Of a stretch of 64,000 bases of DNA, positions 36,712 through 45,193 are shown piece by piece. A program made the translations under genes and the position numbers. Origin of the DNA: DASQZJ01 sp035638775 (GTDB lineage: Bacteria > Pseudomonadota > Gammaproteobacteria > UBA5335 > SLRW01); the NCBI GenBank assembly GCA_035638775.1, contig DASQZJ010000029.1:1-64000 (forward strand), read 5' to 3'. The notes beneath the pieces were generated by a model. It was not told the DNA's origin, ran no database searches, and saw nothing but the letters and a program-made list of their open reading frames with translations. The stretch's first letter is position 1, and each line of letters opens with the position of its first letter.

Positions 36712-38559
36712 TCACTCCGCGCGGCATTCGCAAAGAGCGTAGACGTGCCTCGGATCCCGCATCAGCAACAGCCGCAACGGGCGCGGCGTGCTCACCAGCA
36801 CACGCTGCATCCAGCCCGGGACCACCGAGGCCAGCGCACCCCGGGGGGCCGCGCCGCCCAGCCATGCGATGACGCGGTCGCCGAAGCTCGGCGGCTGGCG
36901 GATGTAGGTGCGCCGATACTCGCCGGGCTTGAGCCCCGCCATCTTGGCGGCCTCTTGCACCGCCTGGTCGAGGCCGCCGAGCTGATCCACCAGGCCGTTC
37001 TTGACCGCCGCCTCGCCGCTCCATACATGGCCCTGCGCGATCTTCTGCACCGCGGCCGGCTTCATTCCGCGCGCCTTGGCGACCTTGTGCACGAACTGCC
37101 GGTAGGTGTAATCGACCATCTCCTGGATCGCGTGACCCGCCTCGGGACTCAGCGGCCGGTCGAGGCGCATCCCGCCGGCCAGGCTCGTGGTCCCGACGCC
37201 GTCGGAGTGCACGCCGATCGCCGCCAGGCTCTTCTGGAACGTCGGCACCATGCCGAACACCCCGATCGACCCGGTGATCGTGGTCGGGCTGGCGAGGATC
37301 CGGTTGGCGTCCATCGAGATCCAGTAGCCGCCGGAAGCGGCGAGGCTGCCCATGGATACCACCACGGGCTTGCCCGCCTTGCGCGTCAGCTGGACCTGGC
37401 GCCGGATGATCTCGGCGCCGAACGCGCTGCCGCCGGGGCTGTCCACCCGCAGGACCAGCGCCTTGACGGCGTCGTCCCGGCGCGCGCGCCGGATCAGGTC
37501 GGCCATGTTGTCGCTGGAGATCGCGCCCGGCACGTTGCTGCCGTCCACGATCAGGCCGCTGGCGACGACGATGCCCACCTCGCCCCGGGGATGCTTCGGC
37601 TGCCCCTGCCCGTGGGTCGCGACCAGATAGTTCTTGTCGCCGATGTGGCGGAACGGCACGTGTCCGCTGCTGCCGCCGGTACCGACGATGCCGGCGATCT
37701 TGTGATCGAACTGGTCGCGGGTCTCCAGGCCGTCCAGCAGGCCCTTGTTCACCGCCAGCTCGGCGCTGTCGCCGCCGACCCGCGAGAGCAGGCTGGCGTA
37801 GTGGTCGGCGTAGTTCTGGATGGTGCCGGACGGCAGGCCGCGCGCCTTCTGCACGCCGCTGACGTAGGAGTGCCACAGCTCGTTGAGCCACGCCCGGTTG
37901 TCCTGGCGCGCGGCGGGCGACATGTCGTTGCGGATGTAGGGCTCGACCGCCGACTTGTACTTGCCCACGCGGAACACGTGCACCTGGACCTTGAGCTTGT
38001 CCAGCAGGCCCTTGTAGTAGTCGTTGTACATGCCGAAGCCCCGGATGACCAGGTTCCCCATGGGATGCATGTACGCCGCGGTGGCCTGGGAAGCCAGGTA
38101 GTACTGGTCCTGGTCGTAGCTGTCCGAGTAGGCGAAGATTTTCTTGCCGGCCTTGCGGAAGGCGTGCATCGCCCGGCCGATCTCCTGCAGCTTGCTCAGC
38201 CCCCCGTGCCCCATGTCGCTCAGGTCCAGCACCGCGACACGGATGCGCCCGTCGTGGGCCGCGCGGTGCAGCGCCGTCACCAGGTCGCGCACGCGGGTAT
38301 CCCGGTGCTGCCGCCCCAGCAGGTTGTCCAGCGCACGGTTCGCGGGGTTGCTGCCGTACCTGTCCACCAGGTTGCCCTGGGGAGCCAGCACCAGGGCCGC
38401 CTTCTGCGGCACGGAAGGCCCGATGTCCCCGCGCAGGCTGACCACGATGATGGCGACGATCAGCAGGAACAGCAGGTTCACGACGATGCGCCGGAGCAGG
38501 TCCAGCCCGCGCAGGAATCCGGACAAGACCCGCCAGACGGGGTGGGCGCGCTTGGCCAT
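36712..38559 (-). CDS. sppA: Signal peptide peptidase SppA (67-kDa type)
   Basis: A 615-residue inner-membrane serine protease with an N-terminal membrane anchor (about residues 25-43) and two tandem SppA domains. The dyad is Lys202 (YKSAVEPYIRNDM) in the N-terminal half and Ser409 (SLAASGGYWIS) in the C-terminal half, matching the two-domain E. coli enzyme. It degrades cleaved signal peptides in the membrane. The ATG at 38559 places the anchor correctly. A good promoter lies about 70 bases upstream. Confidence 0.95.
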   Translation of the reverse strand: MAKRAHPVWRVLSGFLRGLDLLRRIVVNLLFLLIVAIIVVSLRGDIGPSVPQKAALVLAPQGNLVDRYGSNPANRALDNLLGRQHRDTRVRDLVTALHRAAHDGRIRVAVLDLSDMGHGGLSKLQEIGRAMHAFRKAGKKIFAYSDSYDQDQYYLASQATAAYMHPMGNLVIRGFGMYNDYYKGLLDKLKVQVHVFRVGKYKSAVEPYIRNDMSPAARQDNRAWLNELWHSYVSGVQKARGLPSGTIQNYADHYASLLSRVGGDSAELAVNKGLLDGLETRDQFDHKIAGIVGTGGSSGHVPFRHIGDKNYLVATHGQGQPKHPRGEVGIVVASGLIVDGSNVPGAISSDNMADLIRRARRDDAVKALVLRVDSPGGSAFGAEIIRRQVQLTRKAGKPVVVSMGSLAASGGYWISMDANRILASPTTITGSIGVFGMVPTFQKSLAAIGVHSDGVGTTSLAGGMRLDRPLSPEAGHAIQEMVDYTYRQFVHKVAKARGMKPAAVQKIAQGHVWSGEAAVKNGLVDQLGGLDQAVQEAAKMAGLKPGEYRRTYIRQPPSFGDRVIAWLGGAAPRGALASVVPGWMQRVLVSTPRPLRLLLMRDPRHVYALCECRAE

Positions 38560-38626
38560 GTGCTTTCCTTGTCTGGGGATGGTGCAGGCCGCCGGTCCGG
38601 GGACCGGATCCGTCGACCCGACCGGT

Positions 38627-38655
38627 ATGCTATGCCATGCCGTCGGGACACGCAA
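38627..38655 (-). promoter_or_regulatory. Candidate sppA promoter
   Basis: On the minus strand TTGCGT (38655-38650) and TAGCAT (38632-38627) are 17 bases apart. The -10 ends 67 bases upstream of the sppA start codon. The region just 5' contains a GC hairpin (CGCCCGCGGGCG) that could end the upstream gene. Confidence 0.45.
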
Positions 38656-38691
38656 AAGGCGACGCCCGCGGGCGACTGGCGGGCGAACCGG

Positions 38692-40506
38692 TCAATGGGC
38701 GCGGCCGCCGCCCCCGGATCCCTGTCCCCGCTTCGCCGAGAGCTTCGCCTCCACCCGGTGCAGCGCGGTACGCAGCAGCGCGCTTCGGGAGGAGTCGCTG
38801 GTGGCGGCCAAGAGCTTGCGGTAGACGCGCGCGGCGTCGGCGAGGTCGCCCCCGCTGGCCAGGGCGCGCGCCGCGTGGTAGCGGGCGGTCTGGGCCCAGT
38901 CGTCCATCGCGTCCCGCTTCTCCAGCGTCGCCGACAGCAGGTAGTCCCGTGCCGCCTGCAGGGGATGCCCCAGGCTCTTCTCCGAGTCGCCCATCCAGAA
39001 CAGGATCCGCCGGTGCTGCCGCGTGCTCACCCCCTTGCCGAGCAGCGCGCCGAACAGATCCAGCGCCTGTCGGTCACGCCCCGCTGCCTGCAGGTCGAAC
39101 AGCACCTGGACCAGGTGGTCCGCATCCGGGCCGGGCAGCTTGTCGTGGCTGTTCAGCACCGACTGCACCACCTTCGCGCCGGCATCCGGATGGCCGGCCA
39201 GCACCAGCACCCGCGCGCGCCGGAGCTGCCAGTCGAGCCGGTCGGAGCCGGGCGGCGCCTGGGGCAGATTACGCATCAGTCGCGAGGCATCGCGCAAATC
39301 CCCGACGGCGATCATCTGCTCGGCCAGCAGTGCCCGTCCTTTCGGAGGCACGGCCGCGAGCATGGCGCCGCGTGTGCTTCCGGTATACATGGCCTGCAAC
39401 ACCAGGCCGCCGTCGTGCTGTCCGGCCAGCACCCCGATCAGGCGGGTGTGCGCGCGGCCCCGGTTGTTCTTGTCCGGCGACCGGGTGGCGACGACGGCGT
39501 ACACGGCCTCGGCCTGCAGCGGATGCTTCTTCGCCAGCGACGCTCCCAGCCTCAACCAGGCCGCGTCGTCACCGATCACCAGCTGGCGGTCATTGCCGAT
39601 GCTCTCGCCGCGTCGGGCCAGCAGCTGCCAGAGGTCGCCGCGCGGCGGGAACAGGGGATCGGCGCGGGCGTCGGGCGGCGCTACCGCCACCGCTTCCTCG
39701 CTGGCCTGCAGCGCGGCATCGGGCTTGCCGGCGTGGGCATCCGCCCGCGCTGACAGGCGCCAGGCATCCCGTCCCAGCAGGGGATTGTCGCCCGCCTTCG
39801 CCGCGATCTTGCGGGCCCGCGCGGCCACCCGGGCGGGCGACGGCTTGCCGGTGTCCAGCCCGGCCCGCAGCCGCAGCAAGACCGAGCGCGGATCATCCAG
39901 CCCCTTCAGCAGGGTCACGGCCGCCTGCGCCTTGCCGCCCCGGATCAGCACGCGTGCCTGCCAGCGACGCAGCTCCGGCCGGGACAGCCCGTGATCGTGG
40001 CGATAGCGCTGGATGGCGATGGCCGCATCCGCGTAGTCGTCTGCAGCCAGGTAGCTGCGGATGACCAGGCGGCGCCACCCGGCGATCGCGGCGGCAGACG
40101 GCTGTCCCGCCGGCTGCCACAGCAGTCCGCGCAGCACCGCCCGGGCCTTGGCCGGCCGGTGGCTTTGCAGCAGGGCACGCGCCAGTTGCGTGCGGGCCCA
40201 CCGGCGGTAGGGATCAGGCGCGGACTGCGGCAGTCCCCGGACGCGCTGGATGATCTGCGACCAGTGATGCTGCGACTCGAGCACCCGGATGCGCTCCCGT
40301 TCCCAGCGAACCCAGGCGGGCTGATCGGGGTGCAGCTTCGACTGACTCCGGTCGATCAACCGGAGCGCGAGGCGCGATGCTCCGCTGGCGGCGATGTCCC
40401 GCACCTGCTCGAGGGACGCGGCGCGGGCCGCCGGGCCGCATGACAGGGCGGTCAGCGCAAGCAACCCGGCCAGCGCCGTCAGGCCCCGCCGGGACCGGGC
40501 GCTCAC
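38692..40506 (-). CDS. Secreted helical-repeat (TPR-like) protein of unknown function
   Basis: A 604-residue exported protein not assigned to a named family. The GTG at 40506 follows a GGGGAGG ribosome site and gives a signal peptide with a possible lipobox (TALSC, Cys at about 23) or a signal peptidase I site after ARAA. The rest is a chain of amphipathic helix pairs with Ala/Leu/Arg at regular positions (RRWARTQLARALLQSHRPAKARAVL, RARVLVLAGHPDAGAKVV, AARVYRKLLAAT), as in TPR/SEL solenoids. It ends with a Gly-rich basic tail. It lies between rplS and sppA on the same strand and is probably an envelope adaptor protein. Function unknown. Confidence 0.75.
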   Translation of the reverse strand: MSARSRRGLTALAGLLALTALSCGPAARAASLEQVRDIAASGASRLALRLIDRSQSKLHPDQPAWVRWERERIRVLESQHHWSQIIQRVRGLPQSAPDPYRRWARTQLARALLQSHRPAKARAVLRGLLWQPAGQPSAAAIAGWRRLVIRSYLAADDYADAAIAIQRYRHDHGLSRPELRRWQARVLIRGGKAQAAVTLLKGLDDPRSVLLRLRAGLDTGKPSPARVAARARKIAAKAGDNPLLGRDAWRLSARADAHAGKPDAALQASEEAVAVAPPDARADPLFPPRGDLWQLLARRGESIGNDRQLVIGDDAAWLRLGASLAKKHPLQAEAVYAVVATRSPDKNNRGRAHTRLIGVLAGQHDGGLVLQAMYTGSTRGAMLAAVPPKGRALLAEQMIAVGDLRDASRLMRNLPQAPPGSDRLDWQLRRARVLVLAGHPDAGAKVVQSVLNSHDKLPGPDADHLVQVLFDLQAAGRDRQALDLFGALLGKGVSTRQHRRILFWMGDSEKSLGHPLQAARDYLLSATLEKRDAMDDWAQTARYHAARALASGGDLADAARVYRKLLAATSDSSRSALLRTALHRVEAKLSAKRGQGSGGGGRAH

Positions 40507-40559
40507 ACGGCCTCCCCAAGACCGGGCGCGCCGCGCGGACGGACGGCGGAGCGCACGGA

Positions 40560-40919
40560 TCAGGACCGGCGCTTGCCGACCTTTTCCTTGATCCGCGCCG
40601 CCTTGCCCTGGCGCTCGCGGAGGTAATACAGCTTGGCCTGGCGGACGTCGCCGCGACGCTTGACCTGGATGCTTTCCACGGTCGGGCTGTGGGTCTGGAA
40701 CACCCGCTCCACGCCCTCGCCGTGGGTGGTCTTGCGCACCGTGAAGGAGGAGTTCAGGCCGCGGTTGCGCTTGCCGATGACCACGCCCTCGAAGGGCTGC
40801 AGCCTCTCGCGGTTGCCCTCCTTCACGCGCACCTGCACCAGCACCGTGTCGCCTGGACCGAACGCCGGCACGTTGTCCTTCATCTGCTCGGCCTCGAGCT
40901 CCTTGATGATGTCTGTCAT
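40560..40919 (-). CDS. rplS: 50S ribosomal protein L19
   Basis: A 119-residue ribosomal protein at the 30S/50S interface. It matches L19 along its length: MTDIIKELEAEQMK, FGPGDTVLVQVRVKEG, RLQPFEGVVIGKRNRGLNSSFTVRK and LYYLRERQGKAARIKEK. It is the last gene of rpsP-rimM-trmD-rplS, the canonical order. A 154-bp gap separates it from trmD, longer than elsewhere in the operon. The ATG at 40919 gives the standard N-terminus. Confidence 0.98.
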   Translation of the reverse strand: MTDIIKELEAEQMKDNVPAFGPGDTVLVQVRVKEGNRERLQPFEGVVIGKRNRGLNSSFTVRKTTHGEGVERVFQTHSPTVESIQVKRRGDVRQAKLYYLRERQGKAARIKEKVGKRRS

Positions 40920-41072
40920 GGGTCTCGCCCCTTGTCGCCAGTTCGGCCACTGCATGATCGATCGCCCCGGGGAGGCGCGTTGCGCATCCCTCACGGGGTC
41001 GCCCGGCCCTCCGCGGGCCTGATCCACGACGCGCCCTCGCGCGCCGCAAGCTCCCATTCCTGCCGCGCCGCG

Positions 41073-41813
41073 TCAGCCCTCGTGCTCCCGCACGAACTCG
41101 TCCAGCAGCGCCTGTTGTTCCCCGTCCAGCGCCCGGCCCTCGAGCAGGTCGGGCCGCCGCAGCCAGGTCCGCCCCAGCGCCTGCTTGAGCCGCCACCGTC
41201 GCACCGCGGCGTGATCCCCGCTCAACAGGACCCCGGGCACCGCCATGCCGTCCAGCTCTTCCGGGCGGGTGTAGTGCGGATAGTCCAGCAGCCCGTCCCA
41301 GAAGGAGTCCTGGGCCGCCGACGCCTCGTCGCCCAGGGCTCCCGGCAGCAGGCGCGTCACCGCGTCGATCACCACGATCGCCGCCGGCTCGCCGCCGCTC
41401 AGGACGTAGTCCCCGAGCGACACCTCGGCGTCCACCTCGCTCGCGATCACCCGCTCGTCGACGCCCTCGTAGCGCCCCGCGAGCAGGATCAGCCGGTCAC
41501 GGCCGCTCCAGCGCCGCGCCATTTCCTGGCCGAAGCGCTCGCCCTGGGGACTCAGGTAGACCGCCGGCGCTTCCGGCCCCGCGTCCCGCGCGGCACGGAT
41601 CGCCTCGCACAGCGGCTCCGGCTTCATCACCATGCCCGGCCCGCCGCCGTAGGGGCGGTCGTCCACCGTGCGGTGCCGGTCCCGGGCGAAGTCCCGCGGG
41701 TTCCAGGTGTGCACCGCCAGCAGCTCCCGCTCCACCGCCCGGCGCACGATGCCGAAGCCGGTGACGGCCCGCACCAGCTCCGGGAACAGGGTCACCACGT
41801 CGACCCGAAGCAT
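41073..41813 (-). CDS. trmD: tRNA (guanine(37)-N1)-methyltransferase TrmD
   Basis: A 246-residue SPOUT methyltransferase that makes m1G37 next to the anticodon and so prevents frameshifting. Key segments: RPYGGGPGMVMKPEPL, LAGRYEGVDERVI (SAM-binding knot), SLGDYVLSGGEPAAIVVIDAV and the C-terminal VLLSGDHAAVRRWRLKQALGRTW. Residues in the trefoil knot are intact. It follows rimM by 12 bases on the same strand. Confidence 0.97.
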   Translation of the reverse strand: MLRVDVVTLFPELVRAVTGFGIVRRAVERELLAVHTWNPRDFARDRHRTVDDRPYGGGPGMVMKPEPLCEAIRAARDAGPEAPAVYLSPQGERFGQEMARRWSGRDRLILLAGRYEGVDERVIASEVDAEVSLGDYVLSGGEPAAIVVIDAVTRLLPGALGDEASAAQDSFWDGLLDYPHYTRPEELDGMAVPGVLLSGDHAAVRRWRLKQALGRTWLRRPDLLEGRALDGEQQALLDEFVREHEG

Positions 41814-41825
41814 GGCCGCCTCCCC

Positions 41826-42341
41826 TCAGAAGTCGGGGTCCCAGTCCACGACCATGACCCCGGCCTCCAGATCCACGTCCGTCACCACCCGGTCCGGCAG
41901 GAACGGAATCAGGCGCTCCCGCTCGCCACGCACCACCAGCACGTCGTTGGCCCCGGTCTCCATCAGCCGGTCGACGGTGCCGAGCTCCCGGCCGCTGGCG
42001 GTCCGGACCCGGAGTCCCTCCAAGTCCGTCCAGTAGTACTCGCCGTCCGCCAGCGGCGGCAGCTCGTCCCGGCCGACGGCGATGCGCGTTCCCAGGAGCG
42101 CCGCCGCCGTGGCGCGGTCGTCGCAGCCTTCCAGTTGAGCCACGATGCCCTTGCCGTGCACGCGGCCCTCGATCAGCCGCCGCGCCTGCCAGCCGCCGGC
42201 ATCGCCGAGCTGCCAGACGGGGTATTCCAGGATGTTCTCCCGGGGCTGCGTGTCGGAGTGCACCTTCACCCAGCCGTGCACGCCGAACAGGCCGGCGACC
42301 CGACCGAGGACCACGCGACGCTCGTCGCAGCGCCCCGTCAT
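41826..42341 (-). CDS. rimM: 16S rRNA processing protein RimM
   Basis: A 171-residue 30S maturation factor. The N-terminal RimM domain (VVLGRVAGLFGVHGWVKVHSDTQP) is followed by a PRC barrel (about 95-171) with the signature LADGEYYWTDLEGLRVRTASG and LIPFLPDRVVTDVDLEAGVMVVDWD. It binds S19 and helps fold the 30S head. It lies between rpsP and trmD with short gaps, all on the minus strand. Confidence 0.96.
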   Translation of the reverse strand: MTGRCDERRVVLGRVAGLFGVHGWVKVHSDTQPRENILEYPVWQLGDAGGWQARRLIEGRVHGKGIVAQLEGCDDRATAAALLGTRIAVGRDELPPLADGEYYWTDLEGLRVRTASGRELGTVDRLMETGANDVLVVRGERERLIPFLPDRVVTDVDLEAGVMVVDWDPDF

Positions 42342-42358
42342 GCCGGCATCCGCGCGAA

Positions 42359-42655
42359 TCAGCTCTCGCTGCTGGCGGCTCCGGCCTGCTCCGGCTCGCC
42401 TTCCGCACCCGTGGCGCCCGCGGCCCGCTTGAGCAGGCTGTTGACCGTCTCGGAGGCCTTCGCCCCCTGCGACAGCCAGTACCGGGCCCGCTCGGTGTCG
42501 ACGCGAAGCTGCTCGTTGTCGCCCAACGCCACCGGATTGTAGAAACCCAGGCGCTCGATGTAGCGGCCGTCGCGGCGGCTGCGGCTGTCCGTCACCACGA
42601 TGTGGTAGAACGGGCGCTTCTTGGCGCCGGTGCGGGACAAGCGGATGGTTACCAT
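42359..42655 (-). CDS. rpsP: 30S ribosomal protein S16
   Basis: A 98-residue ribosomal protein. MVTIRLSRTGAKKRPFYHIVVTDSRSRRDGRYIERLGFYNP is the standard S16 N-terminus, and ARYWLSQGAKASETVNSLLKRAG follows as expected. A short Gly/Ala/Glu-rich tail ends the protein. First gene of the ribosomal operon, about 85 bases downstream of a clear promoter. Confidence 0.98.
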   Translation of the reverse strand: MVTIRLSRTGAKKRPFYHIVVTDSRSRRDGRYIERLGFYNPVALGDNEQLRVDTERARYWLSQGAKASETVNSLLKRAAGATGAEGEPEQAGAASSES

Positions 42656-42738
42656 GTGGCTCCTCACCTCTCGAATTCGGTCGCGCGCATTCGCCGCGGC
42701 CCGCGGGCGACATCGCACGGGCCGCGATTAAACGGGGC

Positions 42739-42766
42739 ATTTTACCGGAATTGCCGCAGAAGTGAA
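42739..42766 (-). promoter_or_regulatory. Promoter of the rpsP-rimM-trmD-rplS operon
   Basis: On the minus strand TTCACT (42766-42761) and TAAAAT (42744-42739) are separated by 16 bases. The -10 ends 83 bases before the rpsP ATG. It lies just downstream of the ffh stop. A GC hairpin CCGGG-GCGCG-CCCGG at about 42772-42787 may end the ffh transcript. Confidence 0.6.
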
Positions 42767-42790
42767 GGGAAAGGCCGGGCGCGCCCCGGG

Positions 42791-44149
42791 TCAGAAGGGC
42801 ATCCCGGGGGGACGCCCGCCCGACATGCCGCGCAGCATCCGGGCCATCCCGCCCTTGCCCATCTTCTTCATCATCTTCTGCATCTGGGTGAACTGCTTGA
42901 GCAGACGGTTGACGTCCTGGACCCGGGTACCGGACCCGGCGGCGATGCGACGCTTGCGGGACGCCTTGATCACCGCCGGATGACGGCGCTCCTGCGGCGT
43001 CATCGACTGGATCATGGCGACCGTGCGCCGCACCTGCTGATCGTCCAGCTGGTTCTCCACCCCCTGCGGGAGCGAGCCGGCGCCGGGCATCTTGTCCAGG
43101 ATCCCGCGGATGCCGCCCATGCGCTGCATCTGCTCCATCTGCTCGCGGAAGTCCTCGAGATCGAAGCCCTTGCCCTTGCGCAGCTTGCGCGCCAGCCGGT
43201 CGGCCTGCTCCCGGTCGACCTTGCGCTCGGCCTCCTCGACCAGGCTGAGCACGTCGCCCATGCCCAGGATTCTCGACGCCAGCCGGTCGGGATGGAACGG
43301 CTCGAGCCCGTCCGGCTTCTCGCTCAGGCCCAGGAACTTGATCGGCTTGCCGGTGACATGCCGGATCGACAGCGCCGCGCCGCCGCGGGCGTCGCCGTCC
43401 ACCTTGGTCAGGATCACGCCGGTCAGCGGCAGCGTCTGGTCGAAGGCGGCGGCGGTCCGGGCGGCGTCCTGGCCGGTCATGCTGTCGACCACGAACAGGG
43501 TCTCGACCGGCGCGACCGCCTCGTGCACCCGGCGCGCCTCGTCCATCATCGGCTGGTCGACGTGCAGCCGGCCGGCGGTGTCCACGATCAGGACGTCGGC
43601 GAAGCTGCGGCGCGCCTGTTCCAGCGCGTCGCGGGCGATCGCCACGGGGTCCCCGCCACTCCTGGCGGGATGAAAGCCGGCTCCGACCTGCCGTGCCAGC
43701 GTCTCCAGCTGCTCGATCGCCGCCGGGCGCTGGACGTCGCAGCTGACCAGCATGACGTTCTTGCTCTCCCGCTCGATCAGGTACAGCGCCAGCTTGGCCG
43801 CGGTGGTGGTCTTCCCGGCGCCCTGCAGGCCCGCGAGCATGACGACCGCGGGCGGGCGCGCGCGCAGGTTGAGCGGCACGGAGGCCTCGCCCAGGACCCG
43901 CACCAGCTCGTCATGGACGATCCGCACCATGGCCTGCCCCGGGGTCAGGCTGCGGCTGACTTCGGCCCCCACGGCACGTTCCCGCACGTGCTCGACGAAC
44001 TCGCGCACCACCGGCAGCGCCACGTCCGCCTCCAGCAGCGCCATGCGCACCTCGCGCAGGGTGTCGCGGATATTGTCCTCGGTCAGGCGCCCCTGGCCGC
44101 GAAGGTTCTTCAGGGTGCGGCCGAGGCGGTCACTCAGGCTGTCGAACAT
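42791..44149 (-). CDS. ffh: Signal recognition particle protein Ffh
   Basis: A 452-residue SRP54-type GTPase that binds signal sequences and 4.5S RNA. The N domain is followed by the G domain with LAGLQGAGKTTTAAKLA (G1), DTAGRLHVD (G3) and TKVDGDARGGAALS (G4). The M domain has the RNA-binding helix region (SRKRRIAAGSGTRVQDVNRLLKQF) and the Met-rich tail GMARMLRGMSGGRPPGMPF. Length is normal. It is divergent from the CcsA-like gene; a -10-like TATAGT lies at 44218-44213 on the minus strand. Confidence 0.98.
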   Translation of the reverse strand: MFDSLSDRLGRTLKNLRGQGRLTEDNIRDTLREVRMALLEADVALPVVREFVEHVRERAVGAEVSRSLTPGQAMVRIVHDELVRVLGEASVPLNLRARPPAVVMLAGLQGAGKTTTAAKLALYLIERESKNVMLVSCDVQRPAAIEQLETLARQVGAGFHPARSGGDPVAIARDALEQARRSFADVLIVDTAGRLHVDQPMMDEARRVHEAVAPVETLFVVDSMTGQDAARTAAAFDQTLPLTGVILTKVDGDARGGAALSIRHVTGKPIKFLGLSEKPDGLEPFHPDRLASRILGMGDVLSLVEEAERKVDREQADRLARKLRKGKGFDLEDFREQMEQMQRMGGIRGILDKMPGAGSLPQGVENQLDDQQVRRTVAMIQSMTPQERRHPAVIKASRKRRIAAGSGTRVQDVNRLLKQFTQMQKMMKKMGKGGMARMLRGMSGGRPPGMPF

Positions 44150-44314
44150 GGCTCACCGGGGTTCGCTCGGGATGGAGACGACGCGTGCCGGCGACACGGC
44201 CGGCGCCCCGATACTATACCGGCGATGCGCGTGCCCTGGACAGGGGCGTGTGGCGCAACCCCGGATCGGGTTACCATGCGATAACAGCGATTCCCGGGAG
44301 AAGCATACCTCTAA

Positions 44315-45133
44315 ATGATTCCCTTGCTGGCGAGCAGCCTGACCTTCGTCGCATACATCGCCGCCACCGCCCTGCTGGTCATCCGCATCCGGCGCCTCGC
44401 GCGCGGGCTGAACGCCCCGGTCTGGCCGGTGCTGGCCAGCACGGGCGTGGCGCTGGCACTGCATACGTGGATCCTCGCGAGCACGGTGTTCGGGCCCGGC
44501 GGGATCCACCTGGGCCTGTTCAACGCAGCCTCGCTGATCGCCTGGCAGATCGTCCTCCTGCTGCTGCTGGCGAGCATGCGCCGCCGGGTCGAGAACCTCG
44601 GCATCATGGTCCTGCCGCTGGCGGCGATGGTGGTGCTGATCGGTCCGTTCGTCGCCGGAACGCAGCCGGTGCCGGAGCACAGCGACTGGCACGTCGACGC
44701 GCACATCCTGATCTCGGTGCTGGCGTTCAGCCTGCTCGCCCTGGCCATGGCCCAGGCGATCCTTCTGTCGGTGCAGGAGCGCTCGCTGCGGCACCACCAG
44801 CCCGGCGGGTTCATCCGCGCACTGCCGCCGCTGCAGAGCATGGAGGAGGTGCTGTTCCAGCTGCTGTGGACCGGCTTCGTGCTGCTCAGCCTGGCGCTGG
44901 CCACGGGCCTGCTGTTCGTGCACAACCTGGTGGCCCAGCACCTGGTGGACAAGACCGTGCTCTCCTTTGCGGCCTGGCTGGTCTTCGGCATCCTGCTGTT
45001 CGGCCGCTGGCGCTTCGGCTGGCGCGGGCGCATCGCGATACGCTGGACCATGGGTGGCGGAGTCGCCCTGATCCTGGCCTACTTCGGCAGCAAGTTCGTG
45101 CTGGAGATGCTGCTGGGCAAGTCCTGGGGCTGA
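44315..45133 (+). CDS. CcsA-like inner-membrane protein (YpjD family)
   Basis: A 272-residue membrane protein with eight predicted helices and the cytochrome c assembly (CcsA/ResC-like) domain. Conserved histidines occur in DWHVDAHILISVLAFS and in the helix NLVAQHLVDKTVLSF, and the loop MRRRVENLGIMVLPLA is typical of YpjD. In many gammaproteobacteria this gene is divergent from ffh and followed by a CorB-like gene, as here. A heme-handling role is suggested for the family but not established. Confidence 0.87.
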   Translation: MIPLLASSLTFVAYIAATALLVIRIRRLARGLNAPVWPVLASTGVALALHTWILASTVFGPGGIHLGLFNAASLIAWQIVLLLLLASMRRRVENLGIMVLPLAAMVVLIGPFVAGTQPVPEHSDWHVDAHILISVLAFSLLALAMAQAILLSVQERSLRHHQPGGFIRALPPLQSMEEVLFQLLWTGFVLLSLALATGLLFVHNLVAQHLVDKTVLSFAAWLVFGILLFGRWRFGWRGRIAIRWTMGGGVALILAYFGSKFVLEMLLGKSWG

Positions 45134-45193
45134 CCGGTGCCGGGACGGGACCGGTCCCCCGGGGGATTCTGCCTGCGATACGGGTGAGGTGAC

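Noticed and set aside
44225..44284. A 19-codon frame between ffh and the CcsA-like gene.
   Set aside because: No ribosome site, and its start lies a few bases after a -10-like box in a divergent spacer; too little support.
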